Positions 17,195 through 25,974 are shown, counted from the first letter of the stretch. The stretch is 64,000 nucleotides of DNA from Bradyrhizobium sp. 1(2017) (GCF_011602485.2 NZ_CP050022.2:558001-622000), one strand, 5' to 3'. Numbers and translations: made by a program. The notes: generated by a model not told the origin, from the letters alone.

Positions 17195-17438
17195 AATCAG
17201 CGCGGTCCAGCCAAAAAGGCGCCGTTCCCAGCTTGCGCCGCGGCGACCTTAACTTACGCTCCATTCATTATCAAACCGGGGACGGGGGGCGTCAACCGCT
17301 TGGAGATTCGACTTTATCGCGACGACCGACCGCGCGGCAGGGGCACGTTGCGATTGGACTGAAGAGGCTATCATGGTTGTGCTCGATGCGACCTGCTCGA
17401 TCCTGTCGGTGGGATGTTAGGGCCGCCGGGGCGCGGAA

Positions 17439-17458
17439 AATGTGATTGGTCTCACATT
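17439..17458. promoter_or_regulatory. Perfect CRP/FNR-type palindrome in the 380-bp gap before the MBL gene
   Basis: AATGTGA-N6-TCACATT has two exact 7-bp arms and contains the full TGTGA-N6-TCACA consensus. It is centred about 126 bp upstream of the lactonase-like gene start and 255 bp upstream of the divergent caspase-fold gene start. The rest of the 17195-17574 gap shows no gene or clear hairpin terminator. Confidence 0.6.
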
Positions 17459-17574
17459 GCAGGACTGCGCTCGTCGCAACCTCCGGTGTTTGACCTTTGC
17501 GCCGGACAATGGCTTGGTGCGCCGGCTCGTCCCCGCAGGTCCACTCAGAAAAAAGCAAAGCAAAGAGCAGAGTT

Positions 17575-18381
17575 ATGGGAAACGTCTACGAGATCTACGC
17601 GCTGCGCTATGCGACAATGTCGCCGCGCACCCCCCACATGAACTTCCTCCTGCCCGACCCGCATGATAGCGCGGCGCAGGATCTCGATTATTTCGTCTGG
17701 CTGATCCGAGGGCACGGCCGCGACATTTTGGTCGACACCGGCTTCAACGCCGAGGAAGCGAGCGCGCGGGCGCGCAAGCTGACGCTCAATCCGGTCGATG
17801 CGCTGGAGCGCTTCGGCGTCGCCGCGTCCGCGATTCGCGACGTCATCGTGACGCATCTGCATTACGACCATGCCGGAAATCTGGATCGCTTCCCGCAAGC
17901 GCGCTTTCATCTCCAGGAGCGCGAGATGGCCTATGCGACCGGCCGCTGCATGTGCAACGGCCTGTTGCGCCATCCGTTCTCGGTCGAGCACGTCACGCTG
18001 ATGGTGCGCCACGTCTACGGCGAGCGCGTCACCTTTTATTCCGGCGATGGCGAGGTCGCACCCGGCGTCACCGTGCATCGCGTCGGCGGCCATTCCGACG
18101 GCTTGCAGGTTGTCAGGGTCGAGACCGCGCGCGGGCCCGTGGTGCTGGCCTCCGATGCCGCGCATTACTACGCCAATCTCCAGCGCAAGAGCCCGTTCCC
18201 GATCGTCTACAATGTCGGCGACATGGCGCAGGGTTGGGACACGATCGAGCGCCTCGCCGGTCACCCGGACCGGTTCATTCCCGGGCATGATCCGATCGTG
18301 ACGGAGATCTATCCGCGCGCCAGCGACAAGGTCGACGCCTGGGCGCTGCATCTGCCGCCGTCGCGATCGTTTGCAAAGTGA
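17575..18381 (+). CDS. MBL-fold metallohydrolase, N-acyl-homoserine lactonase-like
   Basis: A 268-aa cytosolic metallo-beta-lactamase-fold hydrolase. The metal motif is intact: THLHYDHAGN gives His94, His96, Asp98 and His99, with further ligands in VGGHSDG, LASDAAHYY and PGHDP. The arrangement (DTGF early, HxHxDH in the middle, GHSDGLQ later) is that of AHL lactonases and related lactone hydrolases, so quorum-signal or lactone hydrolysis is plausible but not shown. ATG 17575 (MGNVYEI) fits the family length; an in-frame ATG at 17497 would add 26 low-quality residues. It stands alone, converging with the methyltransferase gene 18 bp downstream. A perfect TGTGA-N6-TCACA site lies upstream. Confidence 0.88.
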   Translation: MGNVYEIYALRYATMSPRTPHMNFLLPDPHDSAAQDLDYFVWLIRGHGRDILVDTGFNAEEASARARKLTLNPVDALERFGVAASAIRDVIVTHLHYDHAGNLDRFPQARFHLQEREMAYATGRCMCNGLLRHPFSVEHVTLMVRHVYGERVTFYSGDGEVAPGVTVHRVGGHSDGLQVVRVETARGPVVLASDAAHYYANLQRKSPFPIVYNVGDMAQGWDTIERLAGHPDRFIPGHDPIVTEIYPRASDKVDAWALHLPPSRSFAK

Positions 18382-18399
18382 CGGGCGGCGAGCGTGATG

Positions 18400-19254
18400 T
18401 CAGCGGGTGCCGGCAGGATCCGCACAAGCAACGATATCGCGGGGAGATTTTCGACCCGCTATCTCCGGCGGAGAGAATACCGCCAGGTATGCTCCGTCCC
18501 CGGCGAGCTTGTATGTGGCGACCTCGCGATAGCCGACGGCGGTCAATTCGCAGCGCAAGAGCTTGATTGGCGTGCCATGCTTCGACGTCGGAAGCTCAAG
18601 GTCGACAATTCCGACCCGCGCACCTTGCTTCAAGGCGGGCGCGAGATTGTAGAGGAAGGCATAGGGTTGGGCTATCTCATGATACATGTGCACAAGGATT
18701 GCGGCATCCAGCGAGGAAGCGGGTAGACGCGGGTCATGTGGTTCGCCGAGCGCGAATTGCACGTTCGTCAACTTCAGACGTTCTGTTCGCTTGGCGAGCG
18801 CGATGAGGTAATCCCGCGTGACATCCTGGGCAACGACAGAGCCGGCGGGTCCGACGAGGCGGGAGAGCCTGACCGTGTGGTAGCCACTGCCTGCACCAAT
18901 GTCGCCGACTGTCATGCCTGGTTTCAGTTCTAGAGCACGTGCGATTTGACCGGCCTCATTGAGGGCGTCGCGGTGCTCTTCGGCGGCGCGGCGTGGGCTG
19001 ACAATCCGTGCGACAGGGCGCTGCGGTGAGGGAAATTCGCTTGCAGCGACTCCGGGTGGAGCCAGATAATTTATGTCGGTGGCGTATGCGCGAGTTGCGG
19101 CAAATGCCACAAGTAGCGTCGCTGCATGAGCCAGTGCCGTCACGGGCCTGCCAAGCTTTCTCAGCCGGTCTAGGCGCAGTCGTCCAGGTTCTGTGAGCTT
19201 CAGATGTGGGCTCACCACCACGTCAACGAGGTTCGATGCAGCGGGCAACTCCAT
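18400..19254 (-). CDS. Class I SAM-dependent methyltransferase, apparently exported
   Basis: A 284-aa protein with a Rossmann methyltransferase domain (about residues 95-240). SAM-binding motif I is VGDIGAGSGYHTVRL, an acidic residue ends strand 2 (VVAQDVTRD), and motif IV-like AAILVHMYHEIAQP is followed by VGIVDLELP. Upstream of the domain is a hydrophobic run, VTALAHAATLLVAFAATRAYA, followed by TDINY, which looks like a signal peptide with an AYA cleavage site but follows an unusually long N-region of about 38 residues. The true start may lie further in. If exported, the enzyme needs a periplasmic SAM source, so the signal may instead be an anchor. The substrate is unknown. Confidence 0.82.
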   Translation of the reverse strand: MELPAASNLVDVVVSPHLKLTEPGRLRLDRLRKLGRPVTALAHAATLLVAFAATRAYATDINYLAPPGVAASEFPSPQRPVARIVSPRRAAEEHRDALNEAGQIARALELKPGMTVGDIGAGSGYHTVRLSRLVGPAGSVVAQDVTRDYLIALAKRTERLKLTNVQFALGEPHDPRLPASSLDAAILVHMYHEIAQPYAFLYNLAPALKQGARVGIVDLELPTSKHGTPIKLLRCELTAVGYREVATYKLAGDGAYLAVFSPPEIAGRKSPRDIVACADPAGTR

Positions 19255-19281
19255 CCGTGCGCCTCGCGCTTACGCCTACCA

Positions 19282-19824
19282 CTAATACGCCTGCTTGGCG
19301 TCGGCCTCTTCGCTGGTCTGAATCAGGTCGAGGCTCTGCTCGATCTTGCCGAGCAGGGCCGAGAGTTGCTTGCGCTCCTGCGCGGAGAGACAGGCGAGGA
19401 TCTCGTCCTCCCGCCGCAACAATTGCGGAAACAGCTCCTCATAGAGCGCGCGGCCCTTCTTCGTCAGCTGCAGGCGGAATTCGCGGCGGTCGGCTTCGTT
19501 CTCGACCCGCTCGATCAGTTCCTCGTTGAGCAGCGCGGTCACGGCGCGGCTGATGGTCGATTTGTGCGTGCGGGTGCATTGAGAGATGAATTGCGCGCTG
19601 CAGGCATCGTTGCGGAAGCCGAGCGTGGCGATCACGCGCCATGCCGGAATGTCGAGGCCATGCCGTTCCTGATATTCGACCGCGAGCGCGGAACTCACCT
19701 CCGCCGCGAGCCGGTTGAGGCGGAACGGCACGAATCTGAACAGGTCGAGCCGGGGTTTTGGCCGCGACGAGGCCTCGTCGGCTTGCCGCGTCTTCAGCGC
19801 GATGTCGCTGGATGTCCTCGCCAA
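19282..19824 (-). CDS. MarR-family transcriptional regulator (probable repressor of the homogentisate operon)
   Basis: A 180-aa winged-helix regulator with a long N-terminal helix and the MarR core at about residues 45-150. The helix-turn-helix is CTRTHKSTISRAVTALLNEELIERV, followed by the wing ADRREFRLQLTKKGRALYEE. It is divergent from the FAD monooxygenase gene, with 110 bp between the starts holding an inverted repeat that suits a MarR dimer. The gene order (MarR, monooxygenase, DUF2783, MBL protein, hmgA, fah) suggests it senses an aromatic acid such as homogentisate or its precursor. Ligand and targets are inferred from position. Confidence 0.9.
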   Translation of the reverse strand: MARTSSDIALKTRQADEASSRPKPRLDLFRFVPFRLNRLAAEVSSALAVEYQERHGLDIPAWRVIATLGFRNDACSAQFISQCTRTHKSTISRAVTALLNEELIERVENEADRREFRLQLTKKGRALYEELFPQLLRREDEILACLSAQERKQLSALLGKIEQSLDLIQTSEEADAKQAY

Positions 19825-19872
19825 GGAGAGCGCTCCGAATTCCAGTTGACGGCCGGCCGGCTCCGGTCCAAA

Positions 19873-19892
19873 ATAGTTGCACGTGAGACTAT
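19873..19892. promoter_or_regulatory. Inverted repeat ATAGT-N2-CACGTG-N2-ACTAT, candidate MarR operator
   Basis: This 20-bp imperfect palindrome has perfect 5-bp arms around a CACGTG core. It lies between the divergent MarR and monooxygenase genes, 48 bp from one start and 42 bp from the other, so it could repress both promoters. Confidence 0.5.
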
Positions 19893-19934
19893 CTAGCAGA
19901 TCAGTCCGCTCCTGACCAGAGCCGAGGTTAGTAT

Positions 19935-21548
19935 ATGGCCCAGGCCAAATCCCAGTTTGGCTATCGACGCCACCCCGATCAGGATCGTCCCGGCCCGGAC
20001 CCGGCCGCGCATCCGGTCGTGGTCGTCGGTGCGGGCCCGGTCGGGCTGTCGCTGGCGATCGACCTGGCTCAGCGCGGCCAGCGCGTCGTGCTGCTGGACG
20101 ATGCCGACCGCATTGGCGAGGGCTCGCGCGCGATCTGCTTCTCGAAGCGGTCGCTGGAGTATTGGGACCGGCTCGGTGTCGGCGACCGCATGGTCGAGAA
20201 GGGTGTGGTCTGGAGCGTCGGCCGCATTTTCCACGGCGAGTCGCAGCTCTATCAGTTCAACCTGCTGCCGGAGGACGGCCACAAGCGGCCGGCCTTCATC
20301 AATCTCCAGCAATACTACGCCGAAGCCTATCTGGTCGACCGCATCCAGGATCTGCCTGCGATCGATCTGCGCTGGCGCAACAAGGTGACGGCGCTCGAGC
20401 AGCGCAACGATGCGGTGGCGCTCACGATCGAGACACCCGAAGGCGCCTATCGCCTGCACGCGCAATATGTCATTGCCTGCGACGGCGCGCGGTCCTCGCT
20501 GCGGCAGATGGTCGGCGCCGAGTTCGCCGGACAGGTGTTCGAGGACCAGTTCCTGATTGCCGACGTCAAGATGACGGCGGAATTCCCGACCGAGCGCTGG
20601 TTCTGGTTCGATCCGCCATTCCATGCGGGCCGCTCGGCGCTTCTGCACCGGCAGCCCGACGATGTCTGGCGCATCGATCTCCAGCTCAATCGCTACGCCG
20701 ACCCCGTCGTCGAGAAGAAGCCGGAAAACGTGCGGCCGCGAATCGCGCGCATGCTCGGCCACGACAAATTCGAGTTCGAGTGGATCTCGCTCTACAAATT
20801 CCAGTGCCGGCGGATGGACCGCTTCATCCATGGCCGCGTGATTTTTGCGGGCGATTCCGCCCACCAGGTCTCGCCGTTCGGCGCGCGCGGCGCGAACTCG
20901 GGACTCGAGGACGCCGAAAACCTCTCCTGGAAGCTCGACCGCGTGCTGCGCGGTGCTTCGCTCCCGAGCCTGCTGGAGAGCTACCATGCCGAGCGCAGCC
21001 TGGCGGCGGACGAGAACATCCGCGAATCCACCCGCTCGACCGATTTCATGGCCCCGAACTCGCATCAGGAGGCGCGGCTGCGCAAGGCCGTGCTGTCGCT
21101 GGCCAAGGAGACCGAGTTCGGCAAGCGCATGGTCAATGGCGGCCGGCTCTCGGTGCCGTGCAGCTATGACTCGCCGTTGTCCTCGCTCGATGCGGATACG
21201 TGGCGCGGTGGACCATCGCCGGGCTGTTCCATGCTCGACGCGCCCGCCGCGACGCCGGCCGGCGAGCGGATCTACCTGACCGATGCCTTCCGCAAGGGTG
21301 GAACGGACTTCACCCTGCTGTCGTTCGGTGATGATGCGGCCATCGACGCGCCCGATGGTGTCAAGGCAATCCACATCGGCGGCGGGAGAGGGCTTGCCGA
21401 TCCCTCGGGCCTGGTCGCAAAGCGCTACGGCGCCGAACCGGGCGCCGCCTATCTGCTCCGGCCCGATGGTTATGTCGCGGCGCGCTTCCGCCGTCCGACG
21501 CGAGCGACGATCGCGGCAGCGCTGGCGCGCGCCGAAGGCTTGTATTGA
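19935..21548 (+). CDS. FAD-dependent aromatic monooxygenase of the homogentisate cluster
   Basis: A 537-aa class A flavoprotein hydroxylase. It has the dinucleotide-binding motif VVVVGAGPVGLSLAIDLA (about residues 31-48), the central motif CDGARSSLRQMVG and the second FAD motif VIFAGDSAHQVSPFGARGAN, followed by the helix GLEDAENLSWKL. Relatives include MhpA and 3-hydroxybenzoate/hydroxyphenylacetate hydroxylases. Because it begins an operon with homogentisate dioxygenase and fumarylacetoacetase, a para- or ortho-hydroxylation that yields homogentisate (for example from a hydroxyphenylacetate) is a reasonable inference. ATG 19935 is preceded by GAGGTTAGT. The small DUF2783 gene starts 8 bp after its stop. 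The exact substrate is not visible in the sequence. Confidence 0.88.
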   Translation: MAQAKSQFGYRRHPDQDRPGPDPAAHPVVVVGAGPVGLSLAIDLAQRGQRVVLLDDADRIGEGSRAICFSKRSLEYWDRLGVGDRMVEKGVVWSVGRIFHGESQLYQFNLLPEDGHKRPAFINLQQYYAEAYLVDRIQDLPAIDLRWRNKVTALEQRNDAVALTIETPEGAYRLHAQYVIACDGARSSLRQMVGAEFAGQVFEDQFLIADVKMTAEFPTERWFWFDPPFHAGRSALLHRQPDDVWRIDLQLNRYADPVVEKKPENVRPRIARMLGHDKFEFEWISLYKFQCRRMDRFIHGRVIFAGDSAHQVSPFGARGANSGLEDAENLSWKLDRVLRGASLPSLLESYHAERSLAADENIRESTRSTDFMAPNSHQEARLRKAVLSLAKETEFGKRMVNGGRLSVPCSYDSPLSSLDADTWRGGPSPGCSMLDAPAATPAGERIYLTDAFRKGGTDFTLLSFGDDAAIDAPDGVKAIHIGGGRGLADPSGLVAKRYGAEPGAAYLLRPDGYVAARFRRPTRATIAAALARAEGLY

Positions 21549-21556
21549 GGTTTCGC

Positions 21557-21778
21557 ATGCCGCTTTCGACCAGCTCCAACTTTGCACGGCCCGACGACGC
21601 CTTCCGCGCCGTCGTCGAGGCGCATCGCGGCCTTACCGAAGAGCAGAGCGCCGACTTCGACGCGGCGCTGGTGCTGATCCTCGCCAACCATATCGGCAAC
21701 ATCGCGGTGCTGCGCGAGGCCATAGATCTCGCCAAGCGGCGCATGGTCGACGGCCAGCAGCAACAGCAACAACAATAA
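21557..21778 (+). CDS. DUF2783 domain protein
   Basis: A 73-aa soluble protein, mainly helical, with the DUF2783 pattern DDAFRAVVEAHRGLTEEQSADFDAALVLILANHIG. It ends in a run of seven glutamines encoded by a CAG/CAA repeat, which is probably length-variable. ATG 21557 (MPLSTS) is preferred over the codon at 21545. Genes of this family often sit next to a flavin hydroxylase, so it may be a small partner of the preceding monooxygenase. No activity is known. Confidence 0.85.
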   Translation: MPLSTSSNFARPDDAFRAVVEAHRGLTEEQSADFDAALVLILANHIGNIAVLREAIDLAKRRMVDGQQQQQQQ

Positions 21779-21802
21779 CCCCGTGACTAAAAGGACGAAT
21801 TG

Positions 21803-22759
21803 ATGGCGAAGAACTTCGCATCCACCGGCGATCTCTCCGAGAAGAAGATCACCTTCTCCGAGATCGGCACCGATCTTTATGCCTTCACCGCGGAAGGCGA
21901 TCCGAACACCGCGATTATCGTCGGCGATGACGGCTGTCTCGTGTTCGACGCGCAGGCGACGCCCGCGATGGCGAACAAGGTGATCGAGCGCGTGCGCACC
22001 GTCACCGACAAGCCGATCAAATATGTCGTGCTGTCGCACTACCACGCGGTGCGCGTGCTCGGCGCTTCCGCCTACAAGGCGCAAGGCATCGTCGCCTCGC
22101 AGGAGACCCATCGCCTGATCGCGGAGCGTGGGCAGCAGGATTGGGATTCCGAATACGGCCGCTTCCCGCGCCTGTTCCAGGATGCGCAGAGCATTCCCGG
22201 CCTGACCTGGCCGACGCTGACCTTCGAAGGCGAGATGTCCATCTATCTCGGCAAGCGCGAGGTGCGCCTGATGCAGCTTGGCGCCGGCCACACCTCCGGC
22301 GACATCGTCGCCTGGGTGCCCGATGCCGAAGTGATGTTCTCCGGCGACCTCATCGAATATCACTCGGCCTGCTATTGCGGCGATGCTCACTTGCGCGAAT
22401 GGCCGCTGACGCTGAACGAGATCCGCAACTTCAATCCGAAGGCCATCGCGCCGGGCCGGGGCGATGCGCTGAACGGCGTCAGCACGGTGCGCGAGGCCAT
22501 CGCGATGACGCGCGACTTCGTCACATCACTGTATGGCGCAGCCGAAATATCGGTCGCCAAGGGGCACACGCTGAAGGAATCGATGGCCGCGACCCGCGAG
22601 GTCATGGACCCGAAATTCCACAGCTTCGCCATCTACGAGCACTGCCTGCCGTTCAACGTCTCCCGCGCCTACGATGAAGCGTCGGGGATCGACGACCCCG
22701 TGATCTGGACCGACAAGCGCGATCAGGAGATGTGGGCCGCGCTACAAGGAGGAGGATAG
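21803..22759 (+). CDS. MBL-fold protein with altered metal-binding motif
   Basis: A 318-aa metallo-beta-lactamase-fold protein. The fold signature is recognisable ([49 protein letters not shown]). The usual HxHxDH reads His79-Tyr-His81-Ala-Val-Arg, so the Asp and second-site His are missing, while His163 and Asp182 remain. That predicts a mononuclear site or a non-hydrolytic role. ATG 21803 follows AAAAGGACG; a TTG at 21800 is in frame. The stop is two bases before the homogentisate dioxygenase start, so the genes are coupled. The conserved position inside the homogentisate operon suggests action on a ring-cleavage intermediate or side product; this is inference. Confidence 0.85.
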   Translation: MAKNFASTGDLSEKKITFSEIGTDLYAFTAEGDPNTAIIVGDDGCLVFDAQATPAMANKVIERVRTVTDKPIKYVVLSHYHAVRVLGASAYKAQGIVASQETHRLIAERGQQDWDSEYGRFPRLFQDAQSIPGLTWPTLTFEGEMSIYLGKREVRLMQLGAGHTSGDIVAWVPDAEVMFSGDLIEYHSACYCGDAHLREWPLTLNEIRNFNPKAIAPGRGDALNGVSTVREAIAMTRDFVTSLYGAAEISVAKGHTLKESMAATREVMDPKFHSFAIYEHCLPFNVSRAYDEASGIDDPVIWTDKRDQEMWAALQGGG

Positions 22760-22761
22760 TC

Positions 22762-24108
22762 ATGAACATCAATACCTCGCCTGATCAGATCGTTCGCAGT
22801 TCCGCCCAGGTGACGCCGGGCTACATGTCCGGCTTCGGCAACAGCTTTGAGACCGAGGCGCTGCCGGGCGCGCTGCCGATCGGGCGCAACTCGCCGCAGC
22901 GTTGCGCCTATGGCCTCTATGCCGAGCAGCTCTCCGGCTCGCCCTTCACCGCGCCGCGCGGCAGCAATGAGCGCTCCTGGCTCTATCGCATCCGCCCCTC
23001 GGTGAGGCATTCCGGGCGATTCGAGAAGGTCGACGCCGGCCTCTGGCGCTCGGCGCCGTGCCATGAATACGACCTGCCGATCGCGCAGCTGCGCTGGGAC
23101 CCGACGCCGCTTCCGAAAGGGGACGTGACCTTCGTCCAGGGCGTGCAGACCATGACGACTGCCGGTGACGTCAATACGCAGGCCGGCATGGCCGCACATG
23201 TCTACCTCATCACCAAGTCGATGGTGGACCAGCATTTTTACAATGCCGACGGCGAGCTGATGTTCGTGCTCCAGCAGGGAAGCTTGCGCCTCGTCACCGA
23301 GTTCGGCCGCATCGACGCCGAGCCCGGCGAGATCGTGGTGATCCCGCGCGGCGTCAAGTTCCGCGTCGAGATTCCGAACGGGCCGGCGCGCGGCTATCTC
23401 TGCGAGAATTACGGCGGTGCCTTCACGCTGCCGGAGCGCGGGCCGATCGGCGCCAACTGCCTCGCCAACGCACGCGACTTCCTGACGCCGGTGGCAAGCT
23501 ACGAGGACAAGGACACGCCGACCGAGCTGTTCGTGAAATGGGGCGGATCGCTGTTCAAGACGACACTGCCGCATTCGCCGATCGACGTGGTCGCCTGGCA
23601 CGGCAATTACGCGCCCTACAAATACGATCTGCGCACATTCTCTCCCGTCGGGGCGATCGGCTTCGACCATCCCGATCCCTCGATCTTCACGGTGCTGACC
23701 TCGCCCTCGGAGACCGCAGGCACCGCGAATATCGACTTCGTGATCTTCCCCGAGCGCTGGATGGTTGCCGACAACACCTTCCGTCCGCCCTGGTATCACA
23801 TGAACATCATGAGCGAGTTCATGGGGTTGATCTACGGCGTCTACGACGCCAAGCCGCAAGGTTTCGTTCCCGGCGGCATCTCCTTGCACAATTGCATGCT
23901 GCCGCACGGCCCGGATCGCGATGCCTTCGAGCACGCCAGCAACGGCGAGCTAAAGCCGGTGAAGCTGACGGGCACCATGGCCTTCATGTTCGAGACCCGC
24001 TACCCGCAACGCGTCACCGCGCATGCCGCAAACGCATCGACATTGCAGGGCGATTACGCTGATTGCTGGAATGGCCTGGAGAAGCGGTTCGATCCGAATA
24101 AGCCTTAG
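22762..24108 (+). CDS. hmgA: Homogentisate 1,2-dioxygenase
   Basis: A 448-aa Fe(II) dioxygenase that opens the ring of homogentisate to maleylacetoacetate. Family landmarks are clear: [25 protein letters not shown] at the N-terminus, and the iron-binding region near [18 protein letters not shown] and [12 protein letters not shown], which supply the His/Glu ligands. Length matches bacterial HmgA. ATG 22762 has a strong GGAGGAGG Shine-Dalgarno; the longer in-frame start at 22732 lies inside the previous gene. It is the core of the operon 19935-25530. No maleylacetoacetate isomerase gene accompanies it, so that step is encoded elsewhere or occurs with glutathione non-enzymatically. Confidence 0.97.
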   Translation: MNINTSPDQIVRSSAQVTPGYMSGFGNSFETEALPGALPIGRNSPQRCAYGLYAEQLSGSPFTAPRGSNERSWLYRIRPSVRHSGRFEKVDAGLWRSAPCHEYDLPIAQLRWDPTPLPKGDVTFVQGVQTMTTAGDVNTQAGMAAHVYLITKSMVDQHFYNADGELMFVLQQGSLRLVTEFGRIDAEPGEIVVIPRGVKFRVEIPNGPARGYLCENYGGAFTLPERGPIGANCLANARDFLTPVASYEDKDTPTELFVKWGGSLFKTTLPHSPIDVVAWHGNYAPYKYDLRTFSPVGAIGFDHPDPSIFTVLTSPSETAGTANIDFVIFPERWMVADNTFRPPWYHMNIMSEFMGLIYGVYDAKPQGFVPGGISLHNCMLPHGPDRDAFEHASNGELKPVKLTGTMAFMFETRYPQRVTAHAANASTLQGDYADCWNGLEKRFDPNKP

Positions 24109-24118
24109 CCTTCTCTGT

Positions 24119-24219
24119 CGTCATTCCGGGGCGCCGCGGAGCGGCGAGCCCGGAATCCATACTCAAGATCGTGGTTATGGATTCCGGGCCTGCGCCTCAC
24201 GGCGCATCCCGGAATGACG
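24119..24219. repeat. Interspersed palindromic intergenic repeat
   Basis: The element begins CGTCATTCCGG and ends CCGGAATGACG, an 11-bp perfect terminal inverted repeat with internal GAATCCAT/ATGGATTC arms. It lies between hmgA and the fumarylacetoacetase gene. A similar element (GTCATCCCGG) occurs at 62985. Confidence 0.75.
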
Positions 24220-24258
24220 GAGGAGAGAGTTTGCCCGACTGCAAACAGGATTTACAAA

Positions 24259-25530
24259 GTGCCCCACCCCAACGACCCCAGCCTCCGCTCCTTCATTGAG
24301 GTCGATGCCGCATCCGACTTCCCGATCCAGAACCTGCCCTATGGCGTGTTCTCGACCGCGGCCAACCCGACGCCGCGCGTCGGCGTCGCCATCGGAAATT
24401 ATGTGCTCGACATCTGGGAGCTCGAACAGGATTGCCGGCTTGACGTCGGTCCGCTCGGCGTGTTCTCCGCGCCCTCGCTCAATCCCTTCATGGCGCTGGG
24501 ACCAAAGGTGTGGACCAAGACGCGGGCGCGGATCAGCGAGCTTTTGCGCCACGATCATCCCGAATTGCGCGACAACGAGGAGCTGCGCAAGCGGGCCGTC
24601 GTGCCGCTGCGCGAGGCAAGGCTGCATCTGCCCTTCACCGTCTCCGGCTACACCGACTTTTATTCCTCGAAAGAGCACGCCACCAATGTCGGCGTGATGT
24701 TCCGCGGCAAGGACAATGCGCTGCAGCCGAACTGGCTGCATATGCCGATCGCCTATAACGGTCGCGCCTCCACCGTCGTGGTCTCCGGCACGAAGGTGAA
24801 GCGGCCGCGTGGGCAGCTCAAGCCGCCCAACGTCGAGCTGCCGAGCTTTGCACCCTGCAAGCGGCTCGATTTCGAGCTGGAGATGGGCGTCGTGGTCGGC
24901 CAGCCAGCCCCGATGGGCGGCATGCTGAGCGAGAGCCAAGCCGAGGAAATGATCTTTGGCTTTGTGCTGCTCAACGACTGGAGCGCGCGCGACATCCAGC
25001 AATGGGAGTACGTGCCGCTCGGACCGTTCCTCGCCAAGGCATTTGCGACGTCGATCAGCCCGTGGGTCGTGACGCGCGAGGCGCTGGAGCCGTTCCGCCT
25101 GAAGGGGCCGGAGCAGCAGCCGGTGCCGCTCGATTATCTCAAGCAGGCGAAGCCGCAGAACTACGACATCGCGCTCGACGTCTCCTTGCGTGGTGCCGGC
25201 GCCAACGCGCCGGCCAGCATCAGCCGGACCAATTTCAAGTACATGTATTGGTCGTCGGTGCAGCAATTGATGCACCACGCCTCTTCAGGCTGTGCCATGA
25301 ACGTCGGCGATCTCCTGGGGTCCGGCACCATTTCCGGCCCGGAAAAGGACCAGCGCGGCAGTCTGCTCGAGATCAGCTGGAACGGCACCGAGCCGGTCGA
25401 GCTGCCCGGCGGCGCCAAGCGCTCGTTCCTGGAAGACGGCGACAGCCTCATCATGCGTGGTTGGTGCCAGGGCAATGGCTATCGCGTCGGATTTGGTGAG
25501 GTCGAGGGGACGATTCTGGCGGCGGAGTAG
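24259..25530 (+). CDS. fahA: Fumarylacetoacetase
   Basis: A 423-aa hydrolase that splits fumarylacetoacetate to fumarate and acetoacetate, the last step of tyrosine/homogentisate breakdown. Typical features are the N-terminal SH3-like part (PHPNDPSLRSFIEVDAAS), FTVSGYTDFYSSKEHATNVG with catalytic and metal ligands, and LDFELEMGVVVG plus LLNDWSARDIQQWEY, which form the metal site. GTG 24259 is preferred because it gives the standard start PHPNDPS and has AGGA eight bases upstream. The in-frame ATG at 24214 lies inside the intergenic repeat and would add 15 atypical residues. It is probably co-transcribed with hmgA through the repeat. Confidence 0.95.
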   Translation: MPHPNDPSLRSFIEVDAASDFPIQNLPYGVFSTAANPTPRVGVAIGNYVLDIWELEQDCRLDVGPLGVFSAPSLNPFMALGPKVWTKTRARISELLRHDHPELRDNEELRKRAVVPLREARLHLPFTVSGYTDFYSSKEHATNVGVMFRGKDNALQPNWLHMPIAYNGRASTVVVSGTKVKRPRGQLKPPNVELPSFAPCKRLDFELEMGVVVGQPAPMGGMLSESQAEEMIFGFVLLNDWSARDIQQWEYVPLGPFLAKAFATSISPWVVTREALEPFRLKGPEQQPVPLDYLKQAKPQNYDIALDVSLRGAGANAPASISRTNFKYMYWSSVQQLMHHASSGCAMNVGDLLGSGTISGPEKDQRGSLLEISWNGTEPVELPGGAKRSFLEDGDSLIMRGWCQGNGYRVGFGEVEGTILAAE

Positions 25531-25565
25531 CTGGAGAGGTGGCGCGACGCTTTATCCGCATTGTC

Positions 25566-25652
25566 CGTCATTGCGAGCGTAGCGAAGCAATCCAGAATCT
25601 TTCCCCAGCGGCAGTCTGGATTGCTTCGTCGCAAGGGCTCCTCGCAATGACG
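25566..25652. repeat. Interspersed palindromic repeat (CGTCATTGCGAG family)
   Basis: Outer arms CGTCATTGCGAG and CTCGCAATGACG are inverted. Inner arms GAAGCAATCCAG and CTGGATTGCTTC form a second inverted pair. It fills the gap between the convergent fumarylacetoacetase and DUF1272 genes and could act as a transcription barrier. Confidence 0.8.
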
Positions 25653-25662
25653 TGGAGAGAGC

Positions 25663-25974
25663 CTACCGCCTCTCCGGCGGCACGTCCCGTATCCGCGCGC
25701 AATGCGCCGCGACGTCGTCAACGCCGTACTTCAGATGCACCCGTTTGTCCGAGGGCGTCTGCTTGCTGGCGCACACACCCGGCCGCCATTCCTGCGTGGG
25801 GCGGATCGGGCGCGGCGCAAAGCCGCCGCCGCAGTTCGGACAGACGTTGAAGAGCTTCGTCTCGACGCAGTCGGCGCAGAACGTGCACTCATAGGAGCAG
25901 ATCCGCGCCTCGGTCGCGTGCGGCGGCAGGTCGCGGTCGCAATATTCGCAGTTCGGTCGAAGCTGGAGGGCCAT
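25663..25974 (-). CDS. DUF1272 domain protein (Cys-rich putative zinc protein)
   Basis: A 103-aa soluble protein starting MALQLRPNCEYCDRDLPPHA. Cys pairs occur as CEYC, CSYEC, CADC and CPNC, eight residues in zinc-ribbon-like spacing, which is the DUF1272 pattern. The C-terminal 40 residues extend beyond the core domain. Structural zinc binding is a reasonable prediction; the biological role is unknown. It is transcribed alone, convergent with the fumarylacetoacetase gene. Confidence 0.88.
   Translation of the reverse strand: MALQLRPNCEYCDRDLPPHATEARICSYECTFCADCVETKLFNVCPNCGGGFAPRPIRPTQEWRPGVCASKQTPSDKRVHLKYGVDDVAAHCARIRDVPPERR

Noticed and set aside
19893..21587. 564-codon minus-strand frame antisense to the FAD monooxygenase
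   Set aside because: The plus strand encodes conserved FAD-binding motifs; the minus product is featureless.
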